A stretch of 6,671 nt of DNA from Microcaldota archaeon (lineage in GTDB: Archaea > Micrarchaeota > Micrarchaeia > Micrarchaeales > CABMGC01). This document shows positions 3,845-6,671 of the stretch, one piece after another; positions within the stretch are counted from its first letter, which is position 1, and every line of letters starts with the position of its first letter. The position numbers were made by a program, and so were the translations under genes. The stretch spans positions 1-6,671 of the forward strand of contig JAJYVC010000055.1 in NCBI GenBank assembly GCA_021792235.1, read 5' to 3'. A model generated the notes under the pieces. The model ran no database searches. It was not told where the DNA came from and was given only the letters and a program-made list of their open reading frames with translations.

Positions 3845-6637
3845 ATGGGCTGGGATAGATCTAAGGAATCGCTTGTGTCTGAACTTAGCCTTGGTGACGG
3901 AGGCGATGTGACATATTACTCGCTACCTAAGCTCGAAGACCTTGGATATAACATATCCGGACTACCATTTTCGATACGGGTTGTCCTTGAGTCGCTGATA
4001 AGGAACCTTGATGACACAGAAGTCACAGCTGAGGATGTGGAGGCTCTGGCCAGATGGAAGGCGAAGAGCCCTGAGGACAGGGACATACCGTTCAAGGTTT
4101 CCAGAGTTCTGATGCAAGATTTCACAGGAGTACCTGCAGTTGTCGACCTTGCAGCGATAAGGCAGTATTTTGTATCTAAAGGCCGCAGAGCTAACAGAAT
4201 ACAGCCGCTCATACCTGTCAACCTGATAATAGATCATTCTGTGCAGGTAGACTCTTTCAATTCCCCGAAATCATTGGAAATAAACCAGGAGAAGGAAGTT
4301 CAAAGGAACAGGGAGAGGTATGCTCTACTCAAGTGGGCTAGCGGTGCGTTCAACAACTTCACAGTATTCCCGCCTTCCGCAGGCATATGCCACCAGGTGA
4401 ATCTTGAGTACCTGGCCACATGTGTCACCTTATCAGAGTCAGGAGGCAGGAAGGTGGCATTTCCTGACACGCTTGTCGGAACAGATTCGCACACAACTAT
4501 GATAGACGGACTCGGAGTCGTAGGATTCGGAGTAGGGGGGATAGAGGCGGAGGCAGCACTTCTGGGCCAGGCTGTGGCTCTTACAACGCCCAAGGTGCTT
4601 GGAGTCAAGCTTACAGGAAAGCTCTCGGAAGGCGTTACCGCTACTGATTTTGCGCTTACACTGACAAAGATACTTAGGGACAAGGGAGTAGTGAATATGT
4701 TCGTTGAGTTCTTCGGCGAAGGCCTTAGCTACCTCTCACTTCCTGACAGGGCAACACTATCGAACATGTGCCCGGAATACGGGGCAACTATAGCAATATT
4801 CCCTGTCGATGAAGAGACGTTCAAATATATGGAGATGACAGGCAGGAGGAGGGAGCAGGTTGACCTCGTCAGAAAGTACTATGAAGCGCAGAAAATGCTC
4901 AATATAGATTACAGCAAGGTCGAGTACAGCGATGTGATAGAAGTTGACCTTGGAGACATAGCGCCGTGTGTGTCTGGTCCGAAGCTACCAAAGCAGGAGA
5001 TACCGCTAGACAGCATAAGGGACAACTTCATGGATGCATTCATGCACATAGATGGCGTGCAGGCCGATGAACGCACAAATATCAAGGATTACTCTAGGTG
5101 GTCAGCAGAGAGTATAGCTGCAGGAAGGGAACCGCCAAAAAACATGAAGATGCACAAGGATCTGCGCAGGATCCGTATAAAGTACGATGACGGATACGAG
5201 ACAGATTTGTCAGATGGAGATGTGGTTATATCTTCTATAACAAGCTGCACGAATACAAGCAACCCTTCGGTAATGATAGGTGCAGGCATACTTGCAAGGA
5301 AGGCCATTGAGAAGGGCCTAAAGGTCAACACAAGAAAGGTAAAGACGAGCCTTGGCCCTGGATCAAGAGTAGTTATGAGGTATCTTGAACGAGCAGGACT
5401 TGTGGAGCCTCTTGCTAAGCTTGGATATGGTCTTGTTGGATACGGGTGCATTACGTGCATAGGCAACAGCGGGCCGCTCATAGATAAGCAGAGTGATGCA
5501 ATAAACAGCAATGATATTGTAGTTGCATCGGTCCTCTCAGGCAACAGGAACTACGAGGCACGGATACACAGAGATGTCAGGGCTAACTACCTTATGTCAC
5601 CCCCGCTACTCATAGCGTTCGGGATAGCTGGGACTGTGCTCAAGGACCTGACCAAGGAGCCGCTGGCAAAGAACGACAAGGGAGAGGATGTGTACCTAAA
5701 GGATATATGGCCGTCCAGAGAGGAGATAAACGCGGCTGTGGCAAAGGCTGTAAGCAGGGAGCTCTTCGAGAAGGAGTACGGCCACGGGATAACTGATGTC
5801 AATCCTTACTGGAACGGTCTTGCAACGCCGAAGGGAGAGGTGTATGAATGGGAGAAGGACAGCACGTACATAAGGCTGCCTCCGTTCTTCGATGGCTTTG
5901 ATCCATCAGTGAAGAGAAAGGTTGCCCCTATAAACGGAGCCAGGGTTCTTGCACTGTTCGGAGATTCCGTATCTACGGACCATATATCTCCGGCAGGTGC
6001 GATAGGCAAGGACAGCCCTGCAGGCAGATACCTACTTCAACACGGGGTTGAGCAAAAGGACTTCAACACCTACGGCACGCGCAGAGGGAACCATGAAGTC
6101 ATGATGCGCGGAACCTTCGCAAACAACAGGATAAAGAACCTAATGATGAATGGAAAGGAGGGTGGATTCACAGTGCACCAGCCTGACGGAATGGAGATGA
6201 GCATATATGATGCAGCGATGCAGTACAGGAAGGAGGGAGTTCCATTGATAGTGATTGCAGGCACGGAGTACGGATCCGGCAGCTCGAGGGATTGGGCAGC
6301 CAAAGGACCTTCGCTGCTTGGAGTCAAGGCAGTGATTGCAAAAGGATATGAAAGAATACATAGGAGCAACCTTATAGGAATGGGTGTTATGCCCCTGCAG
6401 TTCAAGCAGGATGAAGGCGCCGATTCGCTGATGATCGACTGCAGCAAGGCTGTGGACATAGAACTTTATGAGGGCATAAGGCCGAAGGGAAGGGTAACGA
6501 TAAGATACACGAAAACCGATGGCTCTGTAGCAGAAACTGAGGTGACAGTGCGCATAGACACTGCAATAGAGATGGACTATTATATGTCAGGTGGCATACT
6601 GAATTATGTAATAAGACGGCTAATGAAGGGTGAATGA
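3845..6637 (+). CDS. acnA: Aconitase A (AcnA/IRP family)
   Basis: Cytoplasmic [4Fe-4S] enzyme that isomerises citrate to isocitrate through cis-aconitate. The ATG at 3845 gives 930 residues, slightly longer than usual for AcnA (about 890). The frame stays open to an ATG at 3734, but those 37 codons lie in hsp20 and do not resemble aconitase; the family start (YYSLPKLEDLG) follows at about residue 23. Conserved blocks: VLMQDFTGVPAVVDLAA, IDHSVQVD (129-136), GICHQVNLEYL, DSHTTMIDGLG (214-224), GGIEAEAALLGQ. Cluster ligands are Cys468 in TSCTNTSNPS and Cys535 and Cys538 in GYGCITCIGNSGP. The C-terminal swivel domain contains GDSVSTDHISPAGAIG (about 706-721) and YGSGSSRDWAAKG, with Ser813 as the likely catalytic base next to Arg815. 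NYEARIH replaces the common NFEGRIH. The extra length relative to E. coli AcnA falls largely before Cys468. A methylisocitrate dehydratase is a less likely alternative. Last complete gene of the operon here; it abuts the next start codon. Confidence 0.95.
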   Translation: MGWDRSKESLVSELSLGDGGDVTYYSLPKLEDLGYNISGLPFSIRVVLESLIRNLDDTEVTAEDVEALARWKAKSPEDRDIPFKVSRVLMQDFTGVPAVVDLAAIRQYFVSKGRRANRIQPLIPVNLIIDHSVQVDSFNSPKSLEINQEKEVQRNRERYALLKWASGAFNNFTVFPPSAGICHQVNLEYLATCVTLSESGGRKVAFPDTLVGTDSHTTMIDGLGVVGFGVGGIEAEAALLGQAVALTTPKVLGVKLTGKLSEGVTATDFALTLTKILRDKGVVNMFVEFFGEGLSYLSLPDRATLSNMCPEYGATIAIFPVDEETFKYMEMTGRRREQVDLVRKYYEAQKMLNIDYSKVEYSDVIEVDLGDIAPCVSGPKLPKQEIPLDSIRDNFMDAFMHIDGVQADERTNIKDYSRWSAESIAAGREPPKNMKMHKDLRRIRIKYDDGYETDLSDGDVVISSITSCTNTSNPSVMIGAGILARKAIEKGLKVNTRKVKTSLGPGSRVVMRYLERAGLVEPLAKLGYGLVGYGCITCIGNSGPLIDKQSDAINSNDIVVASVLSGNRNYEARIHRDVRANYLMSPPLLIAFGIAGTVLKDLTKEPLAKNDKGEDVYLKDIWPSREEINAAVAKAVSRELFEKEYGHGITDVNPYWNGLATPKGEVYEWEKDSTYIRLPPFFDGFDPSVKRKVAPINGARVLALFGDSVSTDHISPAGAIGKDSPAGRYLLQHGVEQKDFNTYGTRRGNHEVMMRGTFANNRIKNLMMNGKEGGFTVHQPDGMEMSIYDAAMQYRKEGVPLIVIAGTEYGSGSSRDWAAKGPSLLGVKAVIAKGYERIHRSNLIGMGVMPLQFKQDEGADSLMIDCSKAVDIELYEGIRPKGRVTIRYTKTDGSVAETEVTVRIDTAIEMDYYMSGGILNYVIRRLMKGE
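6628..6633 (+). promoter_or_regulatory. GGGTGA ribosome binding site for the gene at the right edge
   Basis: GGGTGA is the strongest Shine-Dalgarno match in the window and lies within the last codons of aconitase. It ends four bases before the ATG at 6638 and directly touches the out-of-frame ATG at 6634. The spacing therefore selects 6638 as the start and indicates coupled translation with aconitase. Confidence 0.55.
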
Positions 6638-6671
6638 ATGGCAACAGGAAAGGCGTGGAACGTGGCGATAC
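6638..6671 (+). CDS. Start of a further operon gene, 3'-partial, unidentified
   Basis: The ATG follows the aconitase stop codon with no gap and has a good GGGTGA site four bases upstream. Only MATGKAWNVAI is visible. A short polar start leading into a hydrophobic strand (NVAI) is common at the start of nucleotide-binding or isocitrate/isopropylmalate dehydrogenase folds, and isocitrate dehydrogenase would be the next enzyme of the pathway. Eleven residues cannot identify it, so this is a guess from context. Confidence 0.5.
   Translation, partial: MATGKAWNVAI

Noticed and set aside
5089..5544. Open frames of 127-151 codons on the minus strand opposite aconitase (also 4300-4683 and 6070-6459)
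   Set aside because: They mirror conserved aconitase codons, read as Ser/Pro/Leu-rich low-complexity protein, and lack promoters or ribosome binding sites.
6634..6671. ATG at 6634 overlapping the aconitase stop codon as the next gene's start
   Set aside because: The GGGTGA site touches it with no spacing, whereas it is four bases from the ATG at 6638; the 6638 frame also reads as a more plausible protein start.

Overview
This window looks like a piece of an archaeal chromosome. Apparent TATA-like boxes sit about 35 bases ahead of the divergent start codons. Translation signals of the GGTGA/GTGA type precede downstream genes. Arginine is written mostly as AGG/AGA and isoleucine very often as ATA. 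The proteins resemble archaeal or Thermoplasma-type versions of their families. A large DUF2341-type surface protein beside TCA-cycle genes suggests an acidophilic DPANN archaeon of the Micrarchaeota/ARMAN kind. That placement is inference from style, not from a marker gene.

Layout: the left edge (2-1126, +) holds the 3' part of a secreted, repeat-built DUF2341 protein. It runs tail to tail into a malate dehydrogenase gene (1129-2055, -), with two bases between the stop codons. A 161-base AT-rich region (2056-2216) separates that gene from a divergent rightward cluster: citrate synthase (2217-3374), a small Hsp20 heat-shock protein (3388-3828 plus stop), aconitase A (3845-6637), and the first 11 codons of another gene (6638 to the edge). 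The rightward genes are 4 to 13 bases apart or directly abutting, so they are probably one operon. There is no gene-free stretch longer than 300 bases.

Function: malate dehydrogenase makes oxaloacetate, citrate synthase condenses it with acetyl-CoA, and aconitase isomerises the citrate to isocitrate. Three consecutive oxidative TCA steps are therefore encoded around one divergent promoter region, with a holdase chaperone gene inside the operon. The truncated gene at the right edge could be the next enzyme, isocitrate dehydrogenase, but too little of it is present to say.

I do not see a new defence, mobile or RNA system here. The points worth a second look are an Asn-Arg pair in the malate dehydrogenase cofactor pocket that predicts NADP use, the Hsp20 gene inside a TCA operon, a perfect inverted repeat between the malate dehydrogenase TATA box and its start, and the diverged repeat of the surface protein.
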